From DAIOGN01 sp036745245 (lineage in GTDB: Bacteria; Zixibacteria; MSB-5A5; JAUVRN01), in assembly GCA_036745245.1 (NCBI GenBank), contig DAIOGN010000025.1, forward strand, positions 1 through 31,171: a DNA stretch of 31,171 nucleotides. Reading direction: 5' to 3'. A program made the position numbers and the translations under genes. The notes below the pieces were generated by a model. It was not told the origin of the DNA, made no database searches, and saw only the letters and a list, made by a program, of their open reading frames with translations. Shown piece by piece: positions 10,740-19,134 of the stretch (positions within the stretch are counted from its first letter, which is position 1; each line of letters begins with the position of its first letter).

Positions 10740-11270
10740 TACAGATTCCTTCGGATTGCGTTGCCCAGGCAACGGCTGGTCCTGCTGGCGTACAACTGCT
10801 TGAGGCGGAATGGTCTGAAGGCACCCGGGCAAGGGCAGCGGGCCGCCCTTGAACACGGCATTGACGAGCCAAATCTAGAAGCGTGTCGCCGACGGGCCCC
10901 GAGCAAAGGGCATTCGAAAATGTGATAACAATCGGCGGCCCGGCTGTGTACCGCCCAGTCCAATCAAAGGGCACCGGACCCATGGACCCCCATAGCCTTC
11001 GCTTGAGTTCGCGACGAAGATCCCTCTGAGCTGCATCGTCTCCACTTCACCGCTTGCCGCACGTAGGAAGTACGGCCGCTGTCCAGGGTTTAGATCCTTT
11101 ATCCATCTTTCGATGGATTGACTCTGCGCTCGATCCCGTCGTAGTTGACCCGCGATGAGCATCTCAATGACCCATGCGAATCGTCCCTTGGACGTGAGGC
11201 TCACCACGTCGATCCACAAGTAATTCGGTCAATCCCGCAAACACGGCAAACTCAAAGAGAAGGAGTCTCC
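10740..11270. other. Intergenic region with a decayed dockerin tail
   Basis: No intact gene is supported. A dockerin remnant lies on the minus strand at 10815-10874 (listed separately). A 114-codon minus-strand open frame (10875-11219) has no recognisable domain. The promoter of the stress cluster at 11271 must lie near the right end, but I see no convincing motif. Confidence 0.45.
10815..10874 (-). pseudogene. Dockerin C-terminal fragment
   Basis: The minus strand reads IWLVNAVFKGGPLPLPGCLQ, the end of a dockerin repeat (LVN.VFKGGP.P). A TAG precedes it immediately, and there is no calcium loop or start. It is a remnant of a lost gene, oriented opposite to the intact dockerin gene ending at 10739. 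Confidence 0.65.
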
Positions 11271-11855
11271 ATGTCAAAGAAATCAGTAGTCTGTCTGGCC
11301 ACCTCCCGTGATCAGGCCGAGCGCATCGTCGGTGAGCTGAAGAGCGCAAAGTTCTCCAGCGATGATATTTCGGTGTTGTTCCCCGACAAGGGGGCGAGCC
11401 GCGATTTCGCACTCGAGAAGAACACGAAAGCTCCGGAAGGCGCGGTCACCGGCGCCGGCACGGGTGGCGTCGTCGGCGGAGCGTTGGGATGGCTGGTCGG
11501 AATTGGGACCCTGGCGATCCCGGGCGTCGGCCCGTTCATCGCCGCGGGTCCCATCATGGCCGCACTGGGTGGCGCTGCCATCGGTGCGACCGCCGGCGGG
11601 ATTGCCGGTGGACTCATCGGCCTCGGGATCCCCGAACTCGAAGCCAAGCGTTACGAAGGAAAGGTCAAGGCCGGCGGTCTTCTCCTCTCGGTTCACACTG
11701 AGAACTCCGAAGAGATCACTCGTGCCGAGGCCATCTTAACCAAAGCCGGGGCACAGGACATCTATACCACGCGGGAAGCGTCCACACCGAACGACAGCCC
11801 AGCTGTCGATCGCAAACCACGCTCCACCGAGAAGCCTGTGGGGATGCGAGTGTAA
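11271..11855 (+). CDS. General-stress-type protein with glycine-zipper membrane segment
   Basis: A 194-residue protein. Residues 1-60 (MSKKSVVCLATSRDQAERIV, then GELKSAKFSSDDISVLFPD) resemble the YflT/GS17M-type stress domain, a ferredoxin-like fold. A long glycine-rich hydrophobic stretch at about 60-125 follows (GAGTGGVVGGALGWLVGIG, then AALGGAAIGATAGGIAGGL), a glycine zipper likely to sit in or on a membrane. The fold resumes with GGLLLSVHTENSEEITRAEA. The tail is basic and polar. The ATG at 11271 has AAGGAG about 7 nt upstream; a longer frame from 11145 has neither that nor the domain. It is the first gene of a plus-strand cluster with a YtxH protein and a membrane protein, probably an envelope or general stress response. 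The exact function is unknown. Confidence 0.75.
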   Translation: MSKKSVVCLATSRDQAERIVGELKSAKFSSDDISVLFPDKGASRDFALEKNTKAPEGAVTGAGTGGVVGGALGWLVGIGTLAIPGVGPFIAAGPIMAALGGAAIGATAGGIAGGLIGLGIPELEAKRYEGKVKAGGLLLSVHTENSEEITRAEAILTKAGAQDIYTTREASTPNDSPAVDRKPRSTEKPVGMRV

Positions 11856-11943
11856 CAACCACGGAACACCTTGCGGCCGAGATGACTTGGCCGCAGGGCG
11901 GTTCCGCACCAACTGCCTGACACCTAATTAAGGAATCGACCCT

Positions 11944-12222
11944 ATGACCGAAGGACAATCATTCCCACGAAGCGGCTTCTCGATCTTCGTTGTCGGCGCG
12001 CTGATCGGCGCCGGCGTCGCGCTGCTGTTTGCGCCCCAATCCGGAACGGAAACGCGGAAGCTTCTGACCAAGAAAGCCAAGCAGCTCCGAGGCAAGGTCG
12101 AGAACACGTTTGCAAGCGCGCAGAGCTCCATCAAGAACCGGACGGCCGATCCCGCCGCTACGGTCGGAGACGGCAAGAACGTGGCCCACACCACACGAAC
12201 AAACGAGCGCGCTCATCGGTGA
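11944..12222 (+). CDS. YtxH-domain small membrane protein
   Basis: A 92-residue protein. A single transmembrane segment (FSIFVVGALIGAGVALLFAP) is followed by the diagnostic QSGTETRKLLTKKAKQLRGK and an amphipathic, coiled-coil-prone tail, as in YtxH/GvpP-like stress proteins. AAGGA lies upstream of the ATG at about 13 nt. It sits between the glycine-zipper protein and the multi-pass membrane protein, all on one strand with gaps of about 90-180 bp. YtxH proteins are commonly induced by osmotic or general stress in other bacteria; that is family knowledge, not shown here. Confidence 0.85.
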   Translation: MTEGQSFPRSGFSIFVVGALIGAGVALLFAPQSGTETRKLLTKKAKQLRGKVENTFASAQSSIKNRTADPAATVGDGKNVAHTTRTNERAHR

Positions 12223-12405
12223 GCCGCAGGTGCGTTGATCTGAAGTCGCGTTAACAACCATGAAGGATGTTGTTCCGGGGGCCGTGGTTTGTCTTTCACT
12301 CCCCGGAGAGTTGGCAGGTTCCATGCAATGAGGTGACGTGGATCCTTGATGTAGTCCCATGCAGTACACGCAGTCGAATAATCCTATACTCGAAGGAGCC
12401 AGAGA

Positions 12406-13368
12406 ATGGACAGATTTACTGTGACGACGGCGCATCCGACGATTCGCCCGACCAATGGCAATGGCACACCCGCCTTATCTCGCGAGCGCCCCCCGTACCG
12501 CTCTCTCAACTGGCGAGCTATCCTTGGGGGTACCGTTGTGGCTATGGGTATCCACGTTCTCCTGGGGGCTCTCGGCATTGGAGTCAGCCTGTCGGCCCTT
12601 GATCCAATCACCGATGCCAATCCGGTCGCACAGCTGAGCGTGGTGTCGGTGATCCTGTGGGCGGTTGGAGCACTGATTGCCCTCATGAGTGGAGGGTTCA
12701 TTGCTGGACGTTTTGCACAGTCGTCGAACAGCGGTGCTGTGCACGGCCTGATCGTATGGAGCCTCACGCTTCTATTCACATTGTCCATGTTCTCTCTTGG
12801 AACGGGCATGGCATTGGGCGGTGCCTTGAAAGTACTGGGGTCTGGTCTCGGAATGGCTGCCAATGTAGTGGCTGCCAGCGCCGGAGACGTAGCCACAGAG
12901 GGCGTCCAACGAGCCGCCGACCAGCTCAACAGCTTTATCGACGAAGGTGTTCAATCCGCTCCCGCGGGCGCGACACCTCAAGCTACGACACGAGCGAAGC
13001 GCGAGATTGGCTTTGCAGTCGCACAACTGTTCGCGCCAGGGAATGATGTTGCCTCGCAAGCACTCCGCAGAGCGGTGACGAGAGCTTTAGTGGAGAATAC
13101 AGCAATGACTGAAGCAGAGGCTGTCAGGCGCGTCAATGATTGGACCACATCCTACACGCAGCTCACGGCCGAATCGAAGCGCCTTGCTGCATTTACAGCT
13201 CAACACGCCAAGGATGTTGCCGACCTGGCGGCCAAACGATTGTCCACGGCATCCCTGTGGACATTTGTCGCTCTCCTCATTGGATTGATGGCCACGTCCT
13301 TTGGCGGAATGGTTGGGGCAAAGACTTCATTGAGAGATTACGAGGGATTCCCTGTGGGTGTGCATTAA
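12406..13368 (+). CDS. Multi-pass membrane protein of unknown function (YrzE/TIGR04086-like N-terminal half)
   Basis: A 320-residue protein. The first 150 residues hold four hydrophobic helices: WRAILGGTVVAMGIHVLLGA; VVSVILWAVGALIALMSGGF; LIVWSLTLLFTLSMFSLGTG; and a Gly/Ala-rich ALGGALKVLGSGLGMAANVV. The middle (about 165-280) is soluble and helical, with alternating acid/base residues. A last helix (TFVALLIGLMATSFGGMVGA) lies near the C-terminus. The start follows GAAGGAGCCAGAGA. The arrangement resembles membrane proteins often annotated 'PhnA-like' or TIGR04086 that occur next to general-stress genes. It is the last gene of the cluster before the terminator at 13478. Role unknown. Confidence 0.7.
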   Translation: MDRFTVTTAHPTIRPTNGNGTPALSRERPPYRSLNWRAILGGTVVAMGIHVLLGALGIGVSLSALDPITDANPVAQLSVVSVILWAVGALIALMSGGFIAGRFAQSSNSGAVHGLIVWSLTLLFTLSMFSLGTGMALGGALKVLGSGLGMAANVVAASAGDVATEGVQRAADQLNSFIDEGVQSAPAGATPQATTRAKREIGFAVAQLFAPGNDVASQALRRAVTRALVENTAMTEAEAVRRVNDWTTSYTQLTAESKRLAAFTAQHAKDVADLAAKRLSTASLWTFVALLIGLMATSFGGMVGAKTSLRDYEGFPVGVH

Positions 13369-13477
13369 ACGTTTCTCCACGTGGCCATCTGGCAAACACG
13401 CGTAGTCGCACTTGAAGCCGGAGTGCACCACGTGTGCAGAGCTACTGACTCCCCACGTGGGAGGACGCGATATTATT

Positions 13478-13508
13478 GCGGCCCGGTCAAACGGGCCGCT
13501 TTTGTTTT
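13478..13508 (+). terminator. Rho-independent terminator of the stress cluster
   Basis: GCGGCCCG (13478-13485), loop GTCAAA, CGGGCCGC (13492-13499), then TTTTGTTTT. A perfect 8-bp GC stem with a T-run, 110 bp after the membrane-protein stop. Confidence 0.92.
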
Positions 13509-13644
13509 GACCTGATCCCAACTCATCTGCGTTCACGCCAACCATCTGGACCGCCCCGGCCATTCCGGACGGAGGCCGGGTGAATGGCATACTTCTGGAT
13601 TCGATCTCAGCGAACCGCTCAAAGCAGCTCCACTATGAGTGTGC

Positions 13645-13710
13645 GAAGAGCTCCTTGCGATCCGCTACGTCTTCAAGAGGGAGCCACCCCCATGCGACGC
13701 CTGCACCAGC
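13645..13710 (+). pseudogene. Decayed dockerin tail
   Basis: The plus strand reads ELLAIRYVFKREPPPCDACT, clearly related to the dockerin end LVNYVFKGGPPPCD..C. The calcium loops and any upstream domain are absent. It lies just after the terminator and just before the convergent small membrane protein. Confidence 0.55.
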
Positions 13711-13728
13711 CCACCCGACATCGGAGTG

Positions 13729-13992
13729 CTAGTGCCTTGGCGATGCACCCTTCAGCAATTGAGCAAGGGCAAAATAGGGCAGAGCAGCAAGCAAGCCAGC
13801 TCCGACGATCCCGATTGTGCACAGCGGGCCCGTGCGGAGCCAGTCAACCAGCATCATCTTCTCTGAATCGGAAAGCCGGGAGTTGGCCTCTACGATTACC
13901 TTCAATTGGTCTAGCTGAGTACTGAGTGCCATGGCCACGGCGATGCCTATTGCGAATACGACCACTCCTCCGAGAATCATAGTCCAACGCAT
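13729..13992 (-). CDS. Small two-helix membrane protein
   Basis: An 87-residue protein with two hydrophobic helices (MILGGVVVFAIGIAVAMAL at about 5-24; CTIGIVGAGLLAALPYFALA at about 58-77) joined by a polar helix (QLDQLKVIVEANSRLSDSEK). A strong AAGGAGG lies 6 nt before the ATG at 13992, which makes it a credible gene despite its size. It points left, toward the terminator of the stress cluster. No family recognised. Confidence 0.65.
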   Translation of the reverse strand: MRWTMILGGVVVFAIGIAVAMALSTQLDQLKVIVEANSRLSDSEKMMLVDWLRTGPLCTIGIVGAGLLAALPYFALAQLLKGASPRH

Positions 13993-14126
13993 GCTGCCTC
14001 CTTGGGTCTGAGCCTACCGATCCTCCTAGATACCTTCGACTGGCTCCGTAGTTCCCGGCGGCCGACGCTCATCGAGATCCAGTCAACCCGTACGCGTCAC
14101 CATTTGATAATCAGTGTAAAGTGGAG
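13993..14126. other. Short intergenic stretch left of attachment site A
   Basis: No gene seen. It contains TTTGATAATCAGTGTAAAGT just left of the TGAACCG boundary of the repeat at 14127, possibly the outer part of another insertion-sequence end; not assignable. Confidence 0.35.
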
Positions 14127-14239
14127 TGAACCGCTCCGGCTTTTCCAGAGGGCGATTCGAATGAGTCCGGCTTTCCGGATTTGGTCTCCGTCGTAGCGAG
14201 AAAAGTAGCCCCACGGGGAATCGTAACATCACTGACACC
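14127..14239 (+). repeat. Attachment half-site A (tRNA-Glu 3' end core) with conserved left flank
   Basis: The core TAGCCCCACGGGGAATCG (14206-14223) is identical to the plus-strand copy in the tRNA-Glu gene at 31103-31120. Seven nt later comes ACTGACACC (14231-14239), matching AGTGACACC of the other sites with one change. The 79 bp to the left start TGAACCGCTCCGGCTTTTCC and align with the 78 bp left of site D (24794) at roughly two thirds identity by eye. Probable left-end (attL-type) relic of a serine-recombinase element. Confidence 0.75.
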
Positions 14240-14477
14240 GTGAAGATAGTGCTTGAGCCTGGCCGGTCCAGGCGCTCCGGAATCGCCGAGGCTGGCGCTG
14301 CGGCGGCCTGACGGGCCAGCCAGGTCCTTCGTGAAATCTCCCGCAGGGAAAGCCCCTCGCGGCGGCACATGCTTCTGAGTTTGGCTAACAAACCCACTGT
14401 GATCACTCCTGTTCCCCTGCCGGTTTTCCGGCCAGGGTTGGTGGTCTGGGTGGGCCAATTCCGGATAATCGTCAACA
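14240..14477 (-). mobile_element. IS21-like left-end relic with istA fragment
   Basis: The minus strand begins TGTTGACGATTATCCGGAAT (from 14477), and this terminal sequence resembles the ends at 25125 and 22989 in this window. About 70 bp inside, a GTG at 14406 opens MITVGLLAKLRSMCRREGLS followed by LREISRRTWLARQ, matching the N-terminal HTH of IS21-family IstA (ITV..W..IR.L...EGLS.REIARR.G.SR). Similarity is lost after about 35 codons, before site A. The rest of istA and all of istB are missing: a truncated, inactive element. Confidence 0.6.
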
Positions 14478-14513
14478 GGCATGCCACGCATTGAAGGCAC
14501 GCCAGAACGGTCA

Positions 14514-14542
14514 TTGACTTACGGATCAGGAATTCCTATTCT
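14514..14542 (+). promoter_or_regulatory. Candidate sigma-70 promoter for the SBBP gene
   Basis: TTGACT (14514-14519), a 17-bp spacer, then TATTCT (14537-14542). It is 92 bp upstream of the ATG at 14635 and just outside the IS21-like end at 14477. Matches to consensus are 5/6 and 4/6. Confidence 0.5.
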
Positions 14543-14634
14543 CACTCATCCAAGGGTCGCGACTCTCGCGCTGTCGGCGTCCTCAGCTCGCAATCGAATC
14601 GCTGTCGTCAAGCGCCCTCACAAGGAGCTTCAAA

Positions 14635-17472
14635 ATGAAACTAGGTAGGCAGGCTGGCGTAGGGCTTCCTGTGCTTGGCTTCCTCTTGTTTGCTTTTTCA
14701 ACGCCGGCATCGAATCGACTCCCTTCAGGCCATGACGTCGAACTTATGCCAGGATCAGGGCTGCACTCAGGTGTGACCCAGGAGCCGACTTCCTTCAGTC
14801 GGAATCTGGGCCAGTGGCCCGATTCCATTCTCTTTCGCAGCCGGACCAGAGGAGCCACTCTCTGGTTCACCCGCACGGGAGTCTACTTTCAGCTGATCAT
14901 GCCGGCAGGCGGTGCATCCGCCGAGCGGCCATTGGACCGTCACGTTCCAGGCAACAAGTCTCAAATGGGTGAGCCCGGCCTCCCCGCAGACGCGCCATTC
15001 GAGATGGTGCGTATGGAATTCCTGGCAGCCAACACACAGGCAGACCCGGTCGGCTCCCAGCCCCTGTCGGGGCAAACAAACTTCATACTCGGTGACCTTC
15101 CCGCTCGATGGCGCACGGACGTACCGAGCTACGGCCAGTTGACCTACAGTGGCCTCTTCCCCGGCGTGGATCTGGTCTTCCGGGGCGAGCATGGTCGGAT
15201 CCAGTGCGAGATGGTGGGGCCGCAGGCCAGTGACATGGCTAAGGTCCGCGTGCGGTTTAGCGGGACCTGCCCTCTCTCCGTGGATGCGACCGGCGCGTTG
15301 ACACTGGACGGAACGGTGGGACGCGCCACTTTCCGACCTCTGGCGGGCCTGACGTTTGATGAAGCTCTGGAGGGAACCTACGCGGTTCGCATGCGACCCG
15401 AGCGTCCGCTCACGTCTCCTGCATCTGCCTCAGTGGGGCTCTCGTACGGCACCTACCTCGGCGGCGGCGGCAGTGAATCAGCATGGTCGCTCTTTGTGGA
15501 CAGTGCCGGAAGCGTGTACGTAGCAGGCTTCACCCTGTCGGTCGACTTTCCCACGGTTGGCCAGTTTCAGACAGATCAAGGGGGATACGACGCCTTTGTT
15601 TTGAAACTCAAAGCCCAGGGCGACAGCCTCGAATACGCCACCTACATTGGCGGAAGTTCGGACGATCAGGCTTTCAAACTGAAGGTGGATGGCCTGGGCA
15701 ATGTGTACCTGACAGGATACACGCTTTCCAGCGACTTCCCCATTCTCAACCCGTTACAGCCGGACTCGGGCGGCGCGGACGCCTTTGTGGTAAAGTTGAA
15801 CGCAGCCGGCAACGCACTCGAGTACGGCACGTATCTTGGCGGCAGCCTGGAAGAGTACGCCTTCGGAATCGATGTGGACGATGACGGGAATGCCTATGTG
15901 ACCGGCCGGACGACGTCCACCGATTTCCCTCTCGTGAACGCGTTTCAGCCCGACCAGGCCGGCAGGGACTGCTTTGTGTCGAAGCTGAGTGCCTCAGGCA
16001 ATGGTCTGCTCTACAGCACCTACCTTGGCGGCGGTAACGACGAGCAGGCTTTTTCCATTCGCCTGGACACCTCCGGCACAGCCTTTGTGGCAGGTACCAC
16101 AAATTCGGCAGACTTCCCTACGCAGGGGCCTTATCAAACGCATCAGGGTGATTACGACGGCTTCGTGGCCAGGCTGAACGCCGCCGGAAACGGCCTGGTG
16201 TACGCCACCTACATGGGTGGCACCCTCAGGGATGAGGTCCAGGCGATTGAAGTGGACTCCGCAGGAAATCTGTACGCCACCGGCCTGACCGAGTCCGTCG
16301 ACTTTCCCACCGCCAATCCCTTCCAAGCAGACCCCGGTGATGCGGAGTACGACGCCTATGTGCTGAAACTCAACCCGGCCGGGAGCGGCCTGCTCTATTC
16401 CACTTACCTTGGTGGGTCCATTGACGATTACGCCTATGCCATCGCCATCGATCCATTGGGAAGTGCCTACGTGTCTGGAGTGACAGGCTCAACGGATTTC
16501 CCCACCCTCAATGGGTTCCAGACTGACCAGGGCGACTACGACGCCTTTGTAACGAGAGTGGATCCATCAGGAGACGTGCTGGTGTACAGCACCTACCTGG
16601 GCGGAACCGATCTCGATTACGCAGATGGGGTCGCCCTCGACCTGCAGGGTGGACTCTACATTGCAGGGACCACCTACTCTACCGATTTCCCCACGCAAAA
16701 CCCGTACCAGGGCGACTCCACCGTGGACGATGGCTTTGTGGTTCGGCTGGCTTGTACCGACCTCGACAACGATTGCATTGCCGATGGGCTGGACAACTGC
16801 CCCGCCACGTACAACCCGCTTCAGGAAGACGCCGATGTTGATTTCATAGGCGACGCCTGCGACGTGGGAGATACACTGGTCTTTTCGTTGTACTCCCCGG
16901 TGGACTTCATCATCACCGACCCTGCCGGGGATTCGATTGGCATCGATTCAGTTTCACGCGTCATCTTCAATACGATCCTACAGGGCTCGACCTACGACAC
17001 TCTCACCGACGAAAACTCCTCCGATCTCACCGGTCCGGACGGCCAGCCCGATGATATCGTGATCATTCCCAGCCCGCTGGCCGGCCCGTATCGAGTGAAG
17101 ATCATCCGTGAACCCGGCGCCTCACCCTCGGATCACTTTACAGAGGGGATTCGGATCAATGGTAACCAGCAGCTGATTCCGGATTTCTACAACTACGCCA
17201 CCCTGGCGTCGCTGGGGACTCCGCAGGTGCCTGCCGAGACCACCTACACCACGGCGCTGACTTTGCCCGGCGACACCAATGCCGATGGCGTCACCTCGGC
17301 GGCGGACATCATCTTCATGGTGAATTACGTGTTTAAGGGAGGGCTGCCGCCGACCGTCACCGATCATGGTGACGCGAATTGCGATGGGCTGGATACATCA
17401 GCCGACATCATCATGTTGGTGAATTACATCTTCAAGTCAGGCGCCGCGCCCTGCTCTCAGTCGGCCGGATGA
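14635..17472 (+). CDS. Secreted SBBP beta-propeller protein with thrombospondin-3-like linker and dockerin
   Basis: A 945-residue secreted protein; AAGGAG lies 8 nt before the ATG. A signal peptide (VGLPVLGFLLFAFSTPAS) is followed by the N-terminal domain usual in SBBP proteins (NLGQWPDSILFRSRTRGATL, then WFTRTGVYFQL and YSGLFPGVDLVFRG). From about residue 270 come seven SBBP repeats of about 60 residues, each of the form Y.TYLGG...D.A....D..G..Y..G.T.S.DFP......Q....G..D.FV..L...G, predicted to close a beta-propeller. Then comes a calcium-binding DLDNDCIADGLDNCPATYNP (thrombospondin type 3-like), a beta domain, and a C-terminal dockerin with two loops (GDTNADGVTSAADIIFMVNY; GDANCDGLDTSADIIMLVNY). 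It is the only gene between attachment sites A and B, so it looks like the cargo of one module. Substrate or partner unknown. Confidence 0.88.
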   Translation: MKLGRQAGVGLPVLGFLLFAFSTPASNRLPSGHDVELMPGSGLHSGVTQEPTSFSRNLGQWPDSILFRSRTRGATLWFTRTGVYFQLIMPAGGASAERPLDRHVPGNKSQMGEPGLPADAPFEMVRMEFLAANTQADPVGSQPLSGQTNFILGDLPARWRTDVPSYGQLTYSGLFPGVDLVFRGEHGRIQCEMVGPQASDMAKVRVRFSGTCPLSVDATGALTLDGTVGRATFRPLAGLTFDEALEGTYAVRMRPERPLTSPASASVGLSYGTYLGGGGSESAWSLFVDSAGSVYVAGFTLSVDFPTVGQFQTDQGGYDAFVLKLKAQGDSLEYATYIGGSSDDQAFKLKVDGLGNVYLTGYTLSSDFPILNPLQPDSGGADAFVVKLNAAGNALEYGTYLGGSLEEYAFGIDVDDDGNAYVTGRTTSTDFPLVNAFQPDQAGRDCFVSKLSASGNGLLYSTYLGGGNDEQAFSIRLDTSGTAFVAGTTNSADFPTQGPYQTHQGDYDGFVARLNAAGNGLVYATYMGGTLRDEVQAIEVDSAGNLYATGLTESVDFPTANPFQADPGDAEYDAYVLKLNPAGSGLLYSTYLGGSIDDYAYAIAIDPLGSAYVSGVTGSTDFPTLNGFQTDQGDYDAFVTRVDPSGDVLVYSTYLGGTDLDYADGVALDLQGGLYIAGTTYSTDFPTQNPYQGDSTVDDGFVVRLACTDLDNDCIADGLDNCPATYNPLQEDADVDFIGDACDVGDTLVFSLYSPVDFIITDPAGDSIGIDSVSRVIFNTILQGSTYDTLTDENSSDLTGPDGQPDDIVIIPSPLAGPYRVKIIREPGASPSDHFTEGIRINGNQQLIPDFYNYATLASLGTPQVPAETTYTTALTLPGDTNADGVTSAADIIFMVNYVFKGGLPPTVTDHGDANCDGLDTSADIIMLVNYIFKSGAAPCSQSAG

Positions 17473-18046
17473 TGCACAATGAATCGGTGCGGGCAGGTTG
17501 CGATGCCGGCCTCAATCCTGCGCGTATTCCGACCGCCTGCTTGTAGCGACGATGCGCTCCGCGTGCTCGCATGCTCGCGCAGATGCGTTGGGCGACACTG
17601 CATCTACACTGCACGATCAACACGTGGAGCCGCCCTGGCTCCTCCGGAGGGTGACTCTCCTCCCCGTGAAGAGTCCCATCTCCAGCCTGAAAGTCGATGG
17701 TGGAGAAATATAGCCCCACGGGGAATCGAACGGAAAGTGATACCTGGATGGAGGTCAGAGTTGCCCTTCACTTGCAATTTGGCGCACGGCAAGGCGGCCC
17801 TGCCGTCTCGCAAAAGGCATAGGCCCCGAGTCCCCTATTTGCTCGCTTCGGCTGAGATGGCGGCTCACGTCGATACCCAAATCTCTACTCTAGGTCGATA
17901 GACCAAGCGGGGGACCTTACGGGCCTATTCCACAGCAGACGGAGCTCGCCGACAAATAACTAGCAAAAGGCGGTGCGATCCGAGGGTACAAGGGCCAGCG
18001 GGATAGTCCGCCACTCAAGCGCTCCGCAAGACCCATAATTTGCAAC
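17473..18046. other. Intergenic region carrying attachment site B
   Basis: No gene is supported. A 140-codon open frame through it simply translates the attachment site (IAPRGIERKVIP). The stretch holds site B (17711) and otherwise shows no recognisable element. Confidence 0.5.
17625..17744 (+). repeat. Attachment half-site B (tRNA-Glu 3' end core)
   Basis: The core TAGCCCCACGGGGAATCG spans 17711-17728; identity with the tRNA copy extends to 23 bp (TATAGCCCCACGGGGAATCG plus AAC). Seven nt after the core is AGTGATACC (17736-17744). The left flank begins TGGAGCCGCCCTGGCTCCTC (17625), a diverged version of the TGAACCGCCCCGGCTTTTCC flank of sites A and D. It lies 238 bp after the stop of the SBBP gene. 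Confidence 0.75.
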
Positions 18047-18083
18047 GCTGCCGGTGCACTCAGGAATTGAATGCACCGGCAGC
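18047..18083. terminator. 12-bp perfect hairpin after the hydrolase gene
   Basis: GCTGCCGGTGCA (18047-18058) and TGCACCGGCAGC (18072-18083) flank a 13-nt loop. It lies 34 bp beyond the minus-strand stop of the hydrolase (18117). There is no T-run on the minus strand, so it would act as an mRNA 3' stabiliser or a weak terminator. Confidence 0.5.
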
Positions 18084-18116
18084 ACACTAACTCGAGATCT
18101 AAAGGTCTAGTCGAGC

Positions 18117-18926
18117 CTACCGGGACGCCACTTGAGTGACGCCCTTCGCCGCCTGCTCAATGAGTTTAACGACTGACTCAGGACGCGAAATATAGACCGA
18201 ATGACTTCCAGGGCTCTCAACCGTGGTTGAACCCGCGCGCTGAGACATCTGGCGCTGTGCCGGCGGAGGAATCATCTTGTCGTCCTTGGATACGAGATAC
18301 CAACTCGGCTTCGTTCTCCATGCAGGTTGAGTGATCGTCCCGTTGAGTGCATCCACGCCCCAAGGCACTTGCGACTCCGCCATGAACTCGGCTTGTGCGG
18401 CGTCGACATCCCCTGCAAAGGCCGCCGCGAATTTCGCCTTATCAAGCGCGAGAAAGCCGTCCTGCGGAGGTAGGATTGGGGGAACGGGAGCACCGGGAGG
18501 CGGATTGGCAATAAGCGTCGACACCGCTTCCCCCTTGTCCGGAGCGAACGCTGCAATGTAGACGAGTCCTACGACCCGGGGATCGTTTCCCGCCTCCGTA
18601 ATGACCACTCCGCCATATGAATGGCCAACTAGAATGACGGGCCCGTTGCTGGCTGCAATGACACGCCGCGTCGCGGCAACATCATCAGCCAATGAAGTGG
18701 TAGGGTTTTGCACAATGCTGACGGCAAAGCCGGCCTTGCGCAGTCGATTGTAAACGCCTTCCCATCCGGAGCCGTCGACGAACCCGCCATGTACCAGCAC
18801 GATTCTCGGTCTTTCCTCAGCGATAGCGCTTGTACCCGCTAAAGCGAGTTGCGCGGCCGCCGGTGATAGCGCGACAGCAGCCGGCAGTCCCAATGCAAGG
18901 ATTGCTGCGAGGGTGTGGTGTACCAT
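18117..18926 (-). CDS. Exported alpha/beta-hydrolase (AB_hydrolase_6 type esterase-like)
   Basis: A 269-residue hydrolase. The start at 18926 is preceded by AGGAGTAGGACAG; a longer frame to 18992 lacks a ribosome site. Residues 1-35 form a signal peptide (LAAILALGLPAAVALSPAAA). The core shows the oxyanion motif LVHGGFVDGSGW (44-55), the nucleophile elbow GHSYGG with Ser103, Asp215/216 in LVSKDDKMIP, and His242 in SPGSHSVY, so the catalytic triad is complete. It resembles small esterases/lactonases of the 'alpha/beta fold hydrolase, salicylate esterase-like' group; the true substrate is unknown. It lies on the same strand as, and downstream of, the sensor kinase/response regulator pair, but 209 bp away behind a palindrome (18983-19018), so it probably has its own promoter. 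Confidence 0.88.
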   Translation of the reverse strand: MVHHTLAAILALGLPAAVALSPAAAQLALAGTSAIAEERPRIVLVHGGFVDGSGWEGVYNRLRKAGFAVSIVQNPTTSLADDVAATRRVIAASNGPVILVGHSYGGVVITEAGNDPRVVGLVYIAAFAPDKGEAVSTLIANPPPGAPVPPILPPQDGFLALDKAKFAAAFAGDVDAAQAEFMAESQVPWGVDALNGTITQPAWRTKPSWYLVSKDDKMIPPPAQRQMSQRAGSTTVESPGSHSVYISRPESVVKLIEQAAKGVTQVASR

Positions 18927-18982
18927 CTGTCCTACTCCTGTTTTGCTCAAGACTCCGTGAGCCTTGATGGTTGAGTGCCTGT

Positions 18983-19018
18983 CACTACACATCGTAGTAA
19001 TGATGTGAACAGTGTAGT
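18983..19018. promoter_or_regulatory. Nested palindrome upstream of the hydrolase (candidate operator)
   Basis: ACTACAC (18984-18990) with GTGTAGT (19012-19018), and nested inside it CACATC (18988-18993) with GATGTG (19002-19007). It is centred about 75 bp upstream of the hydrolase ATG, the right place for a regulator site. No dedicated repressor gene is seen; the response regulator at 19135 is a candidate binder. Confidence 0.4.
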
Positions 19019-19134
19019 AGTTGGCTGTCTATCCCGCGTCACGCGATCGGGGGATTTTCATCTACCACGATTGGGGGAGGGACAACTCCGGCTGGGGAGT
19101 TCGAGCCAGCGTCGTCGGCTATGTTCTAGCCAAT

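Noticed and set aside
10875..11219. 114-codon minus-strand frame, briefly considered a transposase remnant
   Set aside because: The phrase LWIDVVSLTSKGRFAWVI only vaguely resembles insertion-sequence catalytic cores and no catalytic triad or flanking ends could be found.
17479..17901. 140-codon plus-strand open frame
   Set aside because: It is produced by the open frame through attachment site B and has no start signal or domain.
19084..19101. AACTCC-GGCTGG-GGAGTT hairpin after the response regulator
   Set aside because: Only 6 bp, no T-run on the minus strand; too weak to call a terminator.
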